This document shows, piece by piece, positions 24,634-33,929 of a stretch of 64,000 nucleotides of DNA. Position numbers and translations under genes: made by a program. Within the stretch, counting starts at the first letter, position 1; each line of letters begins with the position of its first letter. The notes under the pieces were generated by a model. It had not been told where the DNA came from. It saw only the letters and a list, made by a program, of their open reading frames with translations, and searched no databases. Origin of the DNA: Alphaproteobacteria bacterium (GTDB lineage: Bacteria; Pseudomonadota; Alphaproteobacteria; SMXP01); NCBI GenBank assembly GCA_028285305.1, contig JANQPV010000055.1:33686-97685 (forward strand), in the 5' to 3' direction.

Positions 24634-27342
24634 ATGGATGGGAGGAGACTTCAGCAGGGTACAAATGAGTTCGAGCGTATTCCCTTTCACGCAACGGATC
24701 TGCCGGAAGTCTTAAGCGAATTTCGAGTCCAACCTTCATCTGGCCTCTCAGAAGCCGAAGCGGAACAGCGCCTCAGGGCATTCGGCCCTAACGTGCTGGA
24801 GGCACAGCGGCGGCGCCCGGATTGGGCGATATTTCTCGGCCAGTTCAGAAATACGTTAACGCTGCTTTTGGTGGCCGCCACCGCTCTATCATATGGTCTG
24901 GGTGACATTGCGGAAGGAACCGCCATACTTGCCGTTATTCTGGTCAATGCCACCATCGGTTTTGTCGCGGAACGCAAGGCCATCGATTCGATTGAAGCGC
25001 TCAGGCGGTTAGGCGCGGTGACGGCGAGAGTTCGAAGGGGCGGTGCGACACGGCTGCTCCCCGCCGAACAGCTGGTGCCGGGCGATCTCGTCATGCTTGA
25101 AGCGGGTGACGTCGTCAGCGCAGATCTGCGCCTCGTGACCACATCGGGTCTTGAATGTGATGAATCCCTGCTGACGGGAGAGTCCGTTCCCGTGACGAAG
25201 TCGATTGAAGCGACTAGTCCAGATGCTCAGATCTCTGACCGGTCTTGCCTTGCGTTTAAGGGAACTTCGGTAACCGGAGGCGTTGCTGAGGCGATTGTCG
25301 TTGCCACGGGGACAGAGACGGAACTCGGGTCGATTGCGGAACTGGTGGAGCGTGCAGACGCAGAGCGTACGCCGCTTGAGCAGCGTCTTTCCCAAATGTC
25401 TGGACAGCTGCTTTGGGTTGCCCTGGTGATTATGCCAGTGATTTTCGGTATCGGTGTTTTTGGGGGCAAAGATGTTTTCTTGATGTTGAAAACCGGAATA
25501 GCCCTCGCCATTGCTGCAATTCCGGAAGGCCTGCCAATCGTCGCCACGCTGGCGCTGGCCCAGGGGATGTGGCGACTGGCGCGCCGCCATGCGCTTGTCC
25601 GCCGACTTTCCGCCGTAGAAACGCTTGGCTCAGTCACGGTCATTTTTGCGGACAAGACAGGCACGTTAACTGAGAATCGCATGACGGTTACGGATCTGGT
25701 CCTGCCGTCTATCCAATTGGAGCCTGGAGAAAAGAAGGAGACCGTTCAATATTCCGAAGCGGCTGAACTCGATAGCGCTGCGCGAATTCTCAATCTATGC
25801 ACCAATGCCGAACTAACGGATCAAGAGACGGGCGCTGGTATCGGTGACCCGATGGAAGTGGCTCTTCTGCATGCAGCCAGGCGGTTGCATATGGAAGCGC
25901 CGCAATCCGCTCGTATCCGGGAAGAGGCATTTGATCCCCGCACACGGATGATGGCGACATTCCATCAACACAAAGATCAAATGCAAGTAAGCGTCAAGGG
26001 TGCGCCGGAAGCTGTACTGCTCAAGGCTGAAAAAATACGCATCGGAAACGAAGAAAAACCATTCACGAAGGAAGTGAGACAGAGTTGGGAAGCAAGAGTG
26101 CATTCTCTTGCGTCCACGGGTAAGCGGATTATCGCGCTCGCCGAGAGGCGGGCTTCTTCCGCAGACGAACAGCCCTATCAAGGTCTCGTTTTTATCGGAC
26201 TCGTTGCGCTCTGGGATCCTCCACGGGATGATGCAAGACCGGTGATGGAGCTTGCCCGGCACGCAGGCATCAAAGTCATAATGGCAACAGGGGATAACGC
26301 TGATACCGCTGCGAGCATTGCGCAATCAGTCGGATTGGCAAATGCTGCCGACATCCAAGTTTTGGAGGGAAAGGAATTCTCCATCGAGGAGATCAACTCT
26401 GATCTCGAAAAAAAGCGAATTCTCGATGCAAACGTATTTGCCCGAGTGGATCCGAAACAGAAGCTTGATCTTATCGCTTTGTACCAACAAGCAGGCGAAA
26501 TCGTTGCGATGACAGGAGACGGGGTGAATGATGCTCCTGCTTTGAAGAAAGCGGACATTGGCGTGGCGATGGGCCTGCGCGGGACGGAAGTTGCGAGAGA
26601 GGCGGCAGACGTGGTGCTGAAAGACGATGCTTTCGGCTCGATCATAGCTGCAATTCGGCAAGGCCGCGTCATTTTCTCGAATATTCGCAAGTTTATTGTC
26701 TACCTCATGTCATGCAACGTCGCCGAGGTTTGCGTTGTGGCAATCGGAACGGCGAGCGGGCTGCCTCTTCCGCTGATGCCGCTACAAATCCTTTTCTTAA
26801 ATCTCGTCACTGATGTTTTTCCAGCCCTCGCCTTGGGCTTGTGTGAGGGAGAAGCCAATGTCCTCGATCGTCCGCCCAGGGACCCCGCAGAACCTCTCAT
26901 GGGGCAGCAGCAATGGACAGCGGTTGGACTCTATGGAGCGCTCATTTCATTCTCGGTGCTCGGTGTCTTCTATTGGGCTGTCCTTCAAACCGACATGCCG
27001 CCTGAGTTTGCCGTCACTGTTGCGTTTCTAACCCTAGCGTTCGCTCAATTGTGGCACGTCTTCAATATGCGCGCCAAAAGATCGACGCTTCTCACCAATC
27101 AAGTGACCCTAAATCCTTACGTCTGGGGTGCACTTGTTCTTTGTACGATTTTAATTATAGGTGCTGTGTATACTCCACCGGTTGCCGCCGTGCTGAACCT
27201 CACGTCTCCGAGCGTCGACACGTGGGTGCTCATCATCGGCGTGAGCTTTACTCCGTTGCTTATAGGCCAAATCTACAAGCTGCTTTCTGCCTTGAGGGTG
27301 TCTAGAGATTATGAGTCGATTATCCACAATGCTTCGAGATAG
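24634..27342 (+). CDS. P-type cation-transporting ATPase (P2A, Ca2+-type)
   Basis: The protein has about 902 residues. It is an ion pump with actuator motif TGES (about 180), phosphorylated aspartate D340 in DKTGTLT, and hinge motifs MATGDNADTA and TGDGVNDAPALKKADIG. Membrane ligands match SERCA-like Ca2+ site residues: PEGLP in M4, N and E in NVAEV (M5), and N, T and D in NLVTD (M6). The transported ion is therefore probably Ca2+ or another divalent metal, moved out of the cytoplasm. An N-terminal cation-ATPase domain (LPEVLSEFRV, GLSEAEAEQRLRAFGPN) is present. It resembles mycobacterial CtpF in class. Its ATG abuts the stop of a short leader ORF. Confidence 0.9.
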   Translation: MDGRRLQQGTNEFERIPFHATDLPEVLSEFRVQPSSGLSEAEAEQRLRAFGPNVLEAQRRRPDWAIFLGQFRNTLTLLLVAATALSYGLGDIAEGTAILAVILVNATIGFVAERKAIDSIEALRRLGAVTARVRRGGATRLLPAEQLVPGDLVMLEAGDVVSADLRLVTTSGLECDESLLTGESVPVTKSIEATSPDAQISDRSCLAFKGTSVTGGVAEAIVVATGTETELGSIAELVERADAERTPLEQRLSQMSGQLLWVALVIMPVIFGIGVFGGKDVFLMLKTGIALAIAAIPEGLPIVATLALAQGMWRLARRHALVRRLSAVETLGSVTVIFADKTGTLTENRMTVTDLVLPSIQLEPGEKKETVQYSEAAELDSAARILNLCTNAELTDQETGAGIGDPMEVALLHAARRLHMEAPQSARIREEAFDPRTRMMATFHQHKDQMQVSVKGAPEAVLLKAEKIRIGNEEKPFTKEVRQSWEARVHSLASTGKRIIALAERRASSADEQPYQGLVFIGLVALWDPPRDDARPVMELARHAGIKVIMATGDNADTAASIAQSVGLANAADIQVLEGKEFSIEEINSDLEKKRILDANVFARVDPKQKLDLIALYQQAGEIVAMTGDGVNDAPALKKADIGVAMGLRGTEVAREAADVVLKDDAFGSIIAAIRQGRVIFSNIRKFIVYLMSCNVAEVCVVAIGTASGLPLPLMPLQILFLNLVTDVFPALALGLCEGEANVLDRPPRDPAEPLMGQQQWTAVGLYGALISFSVLGVFYWAVLQTDMPPEFAVTVAFLTLAFAQLWHVFNMRAKRSTLLTNQVTLNPYVWGALVLCTILIIGAVYTPPVAAVLNLTSPSVDTWVLIIGVSFTPLLIGQIYKLLSALRVSRDYESIIHNASR

Positions 27343-27352
27343 CCGGATAAAG

Positions 27353-27637
27353 TCAGTCACCAGAGCGGAAATAGCAACGTTTCTCTCTACGACGGGGCTG
27401 TAACCAAAATCTATCACGACAGCCCAATCGCTTCGTTATGCCATATCTAGAGAAGTTGGTTCTCTCGCCTTGTACTGCTTTGGCTTTGGCGCAATGACGG
27501 AAAGAAGTTTCCGAAAAGAGGTGGACGCGGACCACATCAGGTTCCGATCCGCGTCCCAGTTCCTCATCTGCGACTCCGCCATAGGGAAGCAAGACAAATA
27601 GCGCAGTTAGCAAAAGATGGGAGAGTCGAATGGACAT
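27353..27637 (-). CDS. Possible small exported protein downstream of hsp20
   Basis: The ORF has about 94 residues. It begins with a good Sec-type signal (RLSHLLLTALFVLLPYGGVA then DEE), followed by a basic, Cys-containing tail with no recognised family. GGGAG lies 4-5 bp before ATG 27637 and the gene begins 13 bp after the hsp20 stop, so co-transcription is likely. The C-terminal half is low in typical coding character and may be a decayed remnant. It is convergent with the ATPase. Confidence 0.35.
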   Translation of the reverse strand: MSIRLSHLLLTALFVLLPYGGVADEELGRGSEPDVVRVHLFSETSFRHCAKAKAVQGERTNFSRYGITKRLGCRDRFWLQPRRREKRCYFRSGD

Positions 27638-27650
27638 CGTCTCCCATTAC

Positions 27651-28142
27651 TCAGTGGGCGGTAATTTCGACCTTGAGCTCACTTTCTTTCGATTGGGCCG
27701 ATTTTGGAAGCGTGATGGTCAACACGCCATTGTGAAGGTCCGCCTTCACGTCTTGGGCTTCCACTTCGCAAGGAAGAGGAACGCGCCGCTCGAATGCACC
27801 ATATCTTCGTTCTGCGCGGTAGTAGTTGTCTCGTTTTTCTTCGTCTTGTTCTTCCCGTTCACCCTTGATCAACAAGGCGTTGTCAGAGAGCGAAACATCA
27901 ATGTCCTTTTGATCCATGCCCGGCACGTCAACGGTGACGGTAATATCGTCTTTGGTTTCACCAACGTCCAATTCTGCTCTAAACTGATTATCAGAGTCAT
28001 CGGAGAACCACAGTGGACCGAAATCTTCAAGGCGATCTGCGAATACGTCCCGCATGTTCCTTCTCATGAATTCAAGAGGATCTCTCGCGCGGCGCCGCAA
28101 TCTTTGTCTCCGGGATTTCGTGACGGCTGTTTCTTCAGTCAT
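27651..28142 (-). CDS. Hsp20 / alpha-crystallin small heat-shock protein
   Basis: The protein has about 163 residues. It is an ATP-independent holdase that binds unfolding proteins as oligomers. The alpha-crystallin domain spans about 55-160 (AELDVGETKDDITVTVDVPG to GVLTITLPKS) with the conserved GVLTITLPK and an N-terminal arginine-rich arm. ATG 28142 fits GGAG 6 bp upstream better than the ATG at 28154. A perfect Fnr/FixK site is centred about 68 bp upstream. It is comparable to HspX of hypoxic mycobacteria in family. Confidence 0.92.
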   Translation of the reverse strand: MTEETAVTKSRRQRLRRRARDPLEFMRRNMRDVFADRLEDFGPLWFSDDSDNQFRAELDVGETKDDITVTVDVPGMDQKDIDVSLSDNALLIKGEREEQDEEKRDNYYRAERRYGAFERRVPLPCEVEAQDVKADLHNGVLTITLPKSAQSKESELKVEITAH

Positions 28143-28203
28143 GAGTAACTCCATTTCTAAATTGCACCAATTCTAATCATGGATCTGAGGACCCCCACTC
28201 TCA

Positions 28204-28217
28204 TTGATCCCAATCAA
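28204..28217. promoter_or_regulatory. Perfect Fnr/FixK box TTGAT-ccca-ATCAA
   Basis: This exact consensus site is centred about 68 bp upstream of hsp20 (minus) and about 92 bp upstream of the ATG at 28302 (plus), between two divergent units. Confidence 0.68.
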
Positions 28218-28301
28218 ATAGTGTTGCCGGATAAGTTTCCGGTCTGCCGGAATGTAGACAGCAGCACCGGCTCTCAGCCGATCTGACAGGAGGCTCGAGA
28301 G

Positions 28302-28723
28302 ATGCCTTCTGGAATTGGACTCGCGATTGTTCCGGTTCTGATTGGCAGAGTGAGCGCATTTGGCATCCTGCTCAAGCGCGTCAGCGAATTCATGCGCCCA
28401 CCAATTCTGATTGGTTGGTCGCTACGGGATTTGCCTACGCACTGCTTGGCAAAACGCTCATGCCTCTGAGCGATGAGGTGAAGCAGAGAATGGGCATGAC
28501 GGCCGAGGAGGGCTTTTTCGCCTTGCTTTTCCGCCTTGGCTTGGAGAGCAATGCTCACTCGCCGAATGAACAGTTTCCAGCGGCCTGGATATTGTCGGCG
28601 ACAAGTATGGTCTTATCGTTTGCCCTGGGAGCGGCCGAAGCTTTGTGGCTCCCAGACTCTGGACTTGTGCCGGCGATTGTCGTTAGGCCGCGCGTTGCGC
28701 GCTATATGAATGCTGCCCGGTAA
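28302..28723 (+). pseudogene. Small membrane protein gene, apparently frameshifted
   Basis: ATG 28302 has an ideal AGGAGG at 28288-28293. The frame reads hydrophobic protein (GIGLAIVPVLIGRVSAFGIL, then RPPILIGW) and hits TGA at 28467-28469 after 55 codons. From about 28412 another frame carries a convincing continuation (VATGFAYALLGKTLMPLSDE to VVRPRVARYMNAAR, stop at 28723) with no start or ribosome binding site of its own except TTG 28415. Joined near the ILIGW/LVATG overlap, they give about 140 residues with two or three membrane segments. This is either a real frameshift mutation, a sequencing error, or two overlapping small genes. No family was recognised. Confidence 0.5.
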
Positions 28724-28829
28724 GACCATCTTATCAGGCCCATATTTGGTGGCGAATGCGCCCTCAAGTTGTCGCCCAAACCGGATTGCGCTAGGATCTG
28801 CTGGAAATCTCAGAAACGGCGAACATTCG

Positions 28830-28843
28830 TTGCGTTAGGTCAA
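28830..28843. promoter_or_regulatory. Weak Fnr-like site TTGCG-ttag-GTCAA before ftsH
   Basis: The half-site GTCAA is good and TTGCG is poor. It is centred about 117 bp before the ftsH start. It is included because the same TTGCG variant occurs before the diiron gene at 30993. Confidence 0.3.
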
Positions 28844-28953
28844 GCGCACCGACCCGCAAGACTATTAGGATTTGGTCAATGCGAGCCGCAACAAAGGGAT
28901 GAACACTTCCCGTCTTGTCCCTCGGCGTTGCCGTTTCGCCAACGGAGATTGCA

Positions 28954-30861
28954 GTGAGCGAGAAAGAAGAGAAACCAAAACCAGACATAGGATATCGTTG
29001 GGTTGCTTCCGTTATAGCTACCATGGCGGGGATATGGTTTCTGTCATTGTTACTCTATTCGCCGCAGCCGTCAGTAGAGGAAATAGCTTACAGCGAATTC
29101 AAAGACTACTTGGCCGCAGGCCAAATCGCGGAAGTCGCCCTGAAAGGATCGCGCATTGACGCTGTTCCAGTGGACAGTCACAAGCAGTCCGAGGACGAAG
29201 ACGTAAAGCAAGCAACAAGACTGCGCACCTACGTGCCGGCCTTTGGTGATCCTACATTGCTTCCGCAACTCGAAGAGAGAAGCATACTGATCAAAATAGC
29301 GCCACCGGACGATGATGCGGATTCAAGCTGGCTCTGGGCGTTCTTGCCGATTTTGTTGATCGTCATGCTCTATGTCTGGATCTTTAGCCGTCTCAGTCAG
29401 GCAAGTTCCGGCCCCTTTGCCGGCGGAGTAGATGAATTTCTGAGTGGCTCCTCCCAAAAGACCGAAGCCGAAAGACCCAAGATCTCATTTGATGACGTCG
29501 CTGGCCAAGACAATGCAAAGCGAGAGATCGCTGAAGTGGTTCAGTTTCTACAGCAACCTGAGCGTTTCAAGCGGCTTGGGGCGGAGGCGCCACGCGGCGT
29601 TCTGCTCATGGGCCCGCCCGGCACCGGCAAGACACTGTTGGCGCGCGCGCTGGCGGGGGAAGCTGGCGTTCCGTTTTTCAATATATCCGGTTCTGAGTTT
29701 GTAGAGGTCTTCGTCGGTGTCGGTGCATCCCGAGTACGCCGAATGTTCGAAGAGGCGAAAAAACGGGCCCCCTGCATTATTTTCATTGATGAGCTTGACA
29801 GTATTGGACGCGTGCGGGGATCTGGACTTGGTGGTGGAAATGACGAACGGGAACAAACACTCAATCAGATCCTATCGGAAATGGATGGATTCTCCGGACA
29901 CGAAGCGGTTGTGGTCCTTGCCGCGACCAATCGCCCCGACGTTCTCGATCCCGCTCTATTGCGGCCCGGCCGCTTCGACCGGCATGTCACGCTCGAACTT
30001 CCCGACAAAGAAGCCCGCGTCGCGATTCTCGAAGTGCACACCAGGAAGGTACCGCTCGCCAAGGACGTTGACTTAAACGCTGTCGCTTCCGGGACGCCGG
30101 GTTTTTCCGGAGCGGATCTGAAGAACTTGGTCAACGAGTCTGCGATCGCGGCAGTTCAAGACGGATGTTCGAAAATCAGCATGGCTCATATGGATGCCAT
30201 GCGGGACAAGATCATGATGGGGACGGTTCGCACTCTGGCAATTCAGCCCGAAGAAAGGCACAGACTGGCGGTACATGAAGCCGGGCACACCGCTGTTGGC
30301 TACTATTTGCCGAACGCAGATCCGCTCTACAAGGTGACGATAATCCCTCGCGGCCGAAGTTTGGGAAGTACACATATGCTGCCGGAAGAGGATCGTCATA
30401 CGCTGCCCGAGGCATACTTAAAAACAAGGTTGGCAATGATGCTGGCGGGCAGGGCGGCTGAGAAAGAGCTGCTTGGATCGGTCAGTTCGGGTGCGGACGA
30501 CGATATTCGCCAAGCCACTCGGCTCGCTCGGTCGATGGTCGCTCGCTGGGGCATGTCAAAAGAGGTCGGTCCCGTCGACCTTGGTCAAACAGAAGAAAAT
30601 CCGTTTCTAGGCCGAGAGTTTGCGCAGCCGCGGCACTTCAGCGAGGACGCTGCGTCCAAAGTGGACGAAGCTGTGCGAGCGCTCTTAGGAGAGGCACATG
30701 AAACAGCAGCGACAATCATCGTGGAGAACAAGGTGCGGATCGAACGCTTGGTCGAACAGTTGGAACAGCATGAGACTCTCGATCGAAAGGACATAGAGGC
30801 TTGCTTAGCGACACGTGACGCCGGAGAAGTGCTCTCTATGGACCGATTTGTGACGAAGTAA
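28954..30861 (+). CDS. ftsH: FtsH, membrane-bound AAA+ zinc protease
   Basis: The protein has about 635 residues from GTG 28954 (GGAGA just upstream; the in-frame TTG 28915 has none). It degrades misassembled membrane proteins and selected soluble regulators. N-terminal helix [19 protein letters not shown], a short periplasmic domain and a second helix [18 protein letters not shown] anchor it. The AAA domain has Walker A GPPGTGKT near 219, Walker [10 protein letters not shown] and the arginine-finger region. The peptidase motif HEAGH lies near 440. This is probably an accessory paralogue because it sits in a stress cluster; the usual partner genes of housekeeping ftsH (tilS, glmM) are absent. 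Confidence 0.93.
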   Translation: MSEKEEKPKPDIGYRWVASVIATMAGIWFLSLLLYSPQPSVEEIAYSEFKDYLAAGQIAEVALKGSRIDAVPVDSHKQSEDEDVKQATRLRTYVPAFGDPTLLPQLEERSILIKIAPPDDDADSSWLWAFLPILLIVMLYVWIFSRLSQASSGPFAGGVDEFLSGSSQKTEAERPKISFDDVAGQDNAKREIAEVVQFLQQPERFKRLGAEAPRGVLLMGPPGTGKTLLARALAGEAGVPFFNISGSEFVEVFVGVGASRVRRMFEEAKKRAPCIIFIDELDSIGRVRGSGLGGGNDEREQTLNQILSEMDGFSGHEAVVVLAATNRPDVLDPALLRPGRFDRHVTLELPDKEARVAILEVHTRKVPLAKDVDLNAVASGTPGFSGADLKNLVNESAIAAVQDGCSKISMAHMDAMRDKIMMGTVRTLAIQPEERHRLAVHEAGHTAVGYYLPNADPLYKVTIIPRGRSLGSTHMLPEEDRHTLPEAYLKTRLAMMLAGRAAEKELLGSVSSGADDDIRQATRLARSMVARWGMSKEVGPVDLGQTEENPFLGREFAQPRHFSEDAASKVDEAVRALLGEAHETAATIIVENKVRIERLVEQLEQHETLDRKDIEACLATRDAGEVLSMDRFVTK

Positions 30862-30992
30862 GCAAGAGATGCCGGACGTGCGATTGGGCCCCCTGGTGGT
30901 TCGAACGGTCTGATATTCGCCGGAGAGGAATGAGCAGAGACTCAATTCACGGGTCAAATGCAATGTTTCCGGCCTGCATATCTCAGTGGGTT

Positions 30993-31006
30993 TTGCGCTA
31001 AATCAA
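30993..31006. promoter_or_regulatory. Weak Fnr-like site TTGCG-ctaa-ATCAA
   Basis: One perfect half-site (ATCAA) is paired with the degenerate TTGCG, centred about 64 bp before the diiron protein start, the expected distance for this regulon. Confidence 0.35.
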
Positions 31007-31063
31007 ACTTGACGCCCTCGTCAGGTTCTATGCTGGCTCCAATTGACCGAAAGGAGCTGACTG

Positions 31064-32173
31064 ATGAAAATGAAGATCGTGAACCACCCGCCAACCCAAT
31101 CGCGCACATTTGACGATCCCGGTGAGCTTGCAAGCCAACTTTCCGCAGACGACGTCGAAGTCATTCGGGAAATTTTCAGAACCCCTCTCACCGGTTCGTA
31201 CAATTGGGATTACGAGGCCGCCAACGAGAAAATCCGTCGCCTTTATGAACTCGGCAAGAAATTCAATTGGAACGCCGAATTGGACATCGACTGGGGCGTT
31301 TCATTTGACAAGTCTCTTGGTCCCTCGCAAGACGGTTACAATTCTTTTGTCGATCATCCGCACTACCTCACATTTAGTGAAGAGCAGAGAAACGAGTTCG
31401 CCTGGCGTTCATTGGCACAAGTACTTTCCCAATTCCTACACGGAGAACAAGGCGCTTTGATGGTCGCATCACAACTGGTCACATGTGCACCAACATATGA
31501 CGCGAAGCTTTACGCAGCTTCCCAAACGTTCGACGAGGCGCGCCATGTTGAAGTCTTCAACAAATATCTGAGACACCGGTGCAATATCGAGTATCCAGTC
31601 AACCCCAACTTGAAGATACTGCTGGACAAGATCCTGACCGATGAACGGTGGGATCTCAAGTTCATTGGCATGCAAGTATTAATCGAAGGTTTGGCTTTGG
31701 CCGCCTTTCAAACGATGGCACAGACCACCCGCGATCCGTTATTGAAACAAATCGTCACGCTAGTTATGCGCGATGAAGGCCGCCACGTAGCGTTCGGTGT
31801 AAACTATCTGGAAGACTGGATCAAAGCGTTGCCGGAGGAACAAATCGAAGAGCGTGCTCAATTCGCCTACGAAGCATGTGCAATCATGCGCGAACGTTTG
31901 TTTTCGACTGTCGTGGAGGAAGAATTTGGATTTGACCGCGATGAGGCGCGCAAGATTGCCATCGACTCGGAAGGCGGCAAGGCGTTCCGAAATTTTCTCT
32001 TTGAGAGAATGATCCCGAATTTGAAGCGCGTTGGACTACTGACAGAAAGCGTGCGGCCGAAATTTGAGGAACTGGGCGTTCTTCATTATGAAAACGCAGC
32101 GTCTGACGCCGAGATCGATTGGGCGGCCCTCGAACGTCCCCTCGAAACCGGAGTGCTGCAAGCCGCAGAGTAA
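31064..32173 (+). CDS. Diiron ferritin-like (R2/oxidase-type) protein
   Basis: The protein has about 369 residues. It has a four-helix-bundle diiron site with all six expected ligands visible: E128 (HGEQG), E158 and H161 (DEARH), E208 (IEGLA), E238 and H241 (DEGRH). This is the pattern of ribonucleotide reductase R2, R2-like oxidases and related oxygenases. There is no neighbouring R1, so it is more likely an oxygenase or oxidase, or an oxygen-scavenging protein, than an NrdB. AGGAG precedes ATG 31064. The weak Fnr-type site upstream would make sense for an O2-consuming enzyme. The substrate is unknown. Confidence 0.8.
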   Translation: MKMKIVNHPPTQSRTFDDPGELASQLSADDVEVIREIFRTPLTGSYNWDYEAANEKIRRLYELGKKFNWNAELDIDWGVSFDKSLGPSQDGYNSFVDHPHYLTFSEEQRNEFAWRSLAQVLSQFLHGEQGALMVASQLVTCAPTYDAKLYAASQTFDEARHVEVFNKYLRHRCNIEYPVNPNLKILLDKILTDERWDLKFIGMQVLIEGLALAAFQTMAQTTRDPLLKQIVTLVMRDEGRHVAFGVNYLEDWIKALPEEQIEERAQFAYEACAIMRERLFSTVVEEEFGFDRDEARKIAIDSEGGKAFRNFLFERMIPNLKRVGLLTESVRPKFEELGVLHYENAASDAEIDWAALERPLETGVLQAAE

Positions 32174-32188
32174 CCGTCCGCTTTTGCA

Positions 32189-32266
32189 ACCGTCCGGTCG
32201 GTGAATCCAAGGAAATTTGACGAGTGTCAATCACCTCAAATTGCATTGAAACTAAAACCGGACGGT
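32189..32266. repeat. Inverted repeat ACCGTCCGGT ... ACCGGACGGT flanking an Fnr-type box
   Basis: The 10-bp arms (32189-32198 and 32257-32266) are exact reverse complements. They are separated by 58 bp and almost centred on the Fnr-type site at 32217-32230. A further partial copy, ACCGTCCG, lies at 32173-32180. This is either a second regulator's operator pair or the terminator of the diiron gene. Confidence 0.5.
32217..32230. promoter_or_regulatory. Fnr/FixK-type box TTGAC-gagt-GTCAA (perfect palindrome)
   Basis: The two half-sites are exact reverse complements of each other. It lies about 149 bp before the 41-codon membrane-protein ORF at 32373 and just after the diiron gene. Confidence 0.55.
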
Positions 32267-32372
32267 CGAAAGGCCCAAAGGAACGTGTCTGAATGACATG
32301 TGAGACGGCAGAGTAGGCGCCGAGGAGTATATTTCACTACCCCTAGCGGATCAACGAACACAGGAGTTCAGC

Positions 32373-32498
32373 ATGAGAGCTTTATTGATGATCATTGTAT
32401 TAGCCCTGGCCGTTGTCGGAGCAGCAGCGCTCATCGACTACACGGGCGTCGCCGATGTTCCAATGATCGACGTCATAGAGCAGGCGGACGAATCTTGA
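32373..32498 (+). CDS. 41-residue single-pass membrane protein
   Basis: ATG 32373 has AGGAG at 32362-32366 and correct spacing. The product is one hydrophobic helix (LLMIIVLALAVVGAAALI) followed by an acidic tail (DYTGVADVPMIDVIEQADES). It is flanked by an Fnr-type site upstream and the convergent glycosyltransferase downstream. It may be a small regulatory membrane protein; no family is recognised. Confidence 0.55.
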   Translation: MRALLMIIVLALAVVGAAALIDYTGVADVPMIDVIEQADES

Positions 32499-32678
32499 TC
32501 TAACCAGTTAGGAGACAGCACCGTCCGAAAGCTCCAGTCGTTCTTTGCAGTGACAGGATTTACTTCGCTGGTCGGCGAAATTGAAAGTCGCAAATAGCTG
32601 AAATAGTGCGACCATCTTTCTGGAAACACTTTGCACGAATTATTGATGGGCGTCAGTTCGGGCGCTGAGACAAATATG

Positions 32679-33929
32679 CTAAGCCGCGCCAATGAGAGCG
32701 CTCGGCAGGAGATGTTGAATCGGCTTGAGTGCCGTGGTGTAGCATTGGAGCCATCGGCGAAATGTTGCGTCCCAACTAAAATTTTCCTCCACAAACGTTC
32801 GGGCCTTTTGGCCGATCGCTTTACGGTCCATGTGGGCGAGAGTGCAAATATTTTGAGCCATGGTTTTGGCATCATCAACCGGCCCGAGAAAGCCCAGTTC
32901 AGGGGGTACGCGTTCATGCAGGGCGCCGGCATCGACCCCTACGACGGGAAGACCCACGGCTTGGGCTTCAATAACCGACAAGCCAAATGTCTCGTGCGGG
33001 CCGGCAGTCACATAGATGTCGGCTGAAGCCAGAAGGCGCCCAAATTCTAGCCTGTCGTTTTCATAAGGAAGAAGCGTGACGGCGGCTCGAGAATCCGCTT
33101 CGGTAGAAAGTTCATCCTTCAAAGGCCCTTCCCCTACCAACCAGAGTTTGGCGTTTAACGTTTTGGGAAGCAGATCCAGCGCCTGCAATAGGGTGAGCAC
33201 ATGCTTTTCGCTCGACAGCCTGCCAGCATAGATTAGTACCAAATCATCCGCACAAGCACCATATCTTCTTCGTACGTCACTGCCGCGAAGTTCCGGACGG
33301 AACAATTCGAGATCAACGCCCATCGGAACGATTTGAACTTCGCCAACCCCATACTCATGAAGCCGCTCCGCCTGCTCGGGCGATGATGCAAGCGCGAGAT
33401 CACAGTGGCGGAAAATTGAGCGGACATAGTGTTCAACGCCTGTGGCCGCGATATCGGCTAAGCCTTCAGCCAGCGCGGACAGCGTTTCGCTCCGCTCGTC
33501 CAATAGGTCATGGGCGATTGCCTTTAAAGGAGCCGCCACATAAGCTTCTGCAACGTCCGTGTGAAAATAGCACCCGATAAGACAGTTTTTCCCTCGCTTC
33601 TGGAGCCGGTGTCGATAAGCAAACGCGGCCCACGGCGAAAGATAGTAGCTCCCCAGCTCGATGATGTCAGGAGCATTCTCTAACAGCGCTTTCCGGATTT
33701 TGGCGGGCTGCAGAAAAAAACGGTAGGCATCTTGATTTGGCAACAACGGACTCTCTATTTGCACGGTCGTGATCCGACCATGACGGTCTTCTCGCGATGT
33801 GTCGCCTGGAACGATAAGCAGATGCTCGTAAGTTGTATTTTCCAGTAGATATCGGCGCTTTTCATCAATGTACGTACGAATGCCGCCGCTGCTTTCGTTG
33901 TAAGCAATTGAGATATCGCAAATCTTCAT
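32679..33929 (-). CDS. Glycosyltransferase family 4 protein
   Basis: The protein has about 416 residues. It is a GT-B retaining transferase: N-terminal SYNESSGGIRTYI-like region (IAYNESSGGIRTYIDEK), the C-terminal nucleotide-sugar motif YAGRLSSEKHVLTLLQAL, and the EX7E-type loop AGPHETFGLSVIEAQAVGLP. The acceptor and sugar are unknown. Its ATG overlaps the stop of the upstream glycoside hydrolase gene by 4 bp, so they are translated together and probably act on the same glycan, possibly a storage or osmoprotective sugar. Confidence 0.88.
   Translation of the reverse strand: MKICDISIAYNESSGGIRTYIDEKRRYLLENTTYEHLLIVPGDTSREDRHGRITTVQIESPLLPNQDAYRFFLQPAKIRKALLENAPDIIELGSYYLSPWAAFAYRHRLQKRGKNCLIGCYFHTDVAEAYVAAPLKAIAHDLLDERSETLSALAEGLADIAATGVEHYVRSIFRHCDLALASSPEQAERLHEYGVGEVQIVPMGVDLELFRPELRGSDVRRRYGACADDLVLIYAGRLSSEKHVLTLLQALDLLPKTLNAKLWLVGEGPLKDELSTEADSRAAVTLLPYENDRLEFGRLLASADIYVTAGPHETFGLSVIEAQAVGLPVVGVDAGALHERVPPELGFLGPVDDAKTMAQNICTLAHMDRKAIGQKARTFVEENFSWDATFRRWLQCYTTALKPIQHLLPSALIGAA

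Noticed and set aside
30930..31001. 23-codon ORF with GAGAGG between ftsH and the diiron gene
   Set aside because: Too short, not hydrophobic or otherwise distinctive, and it overlaps the probable promoter.
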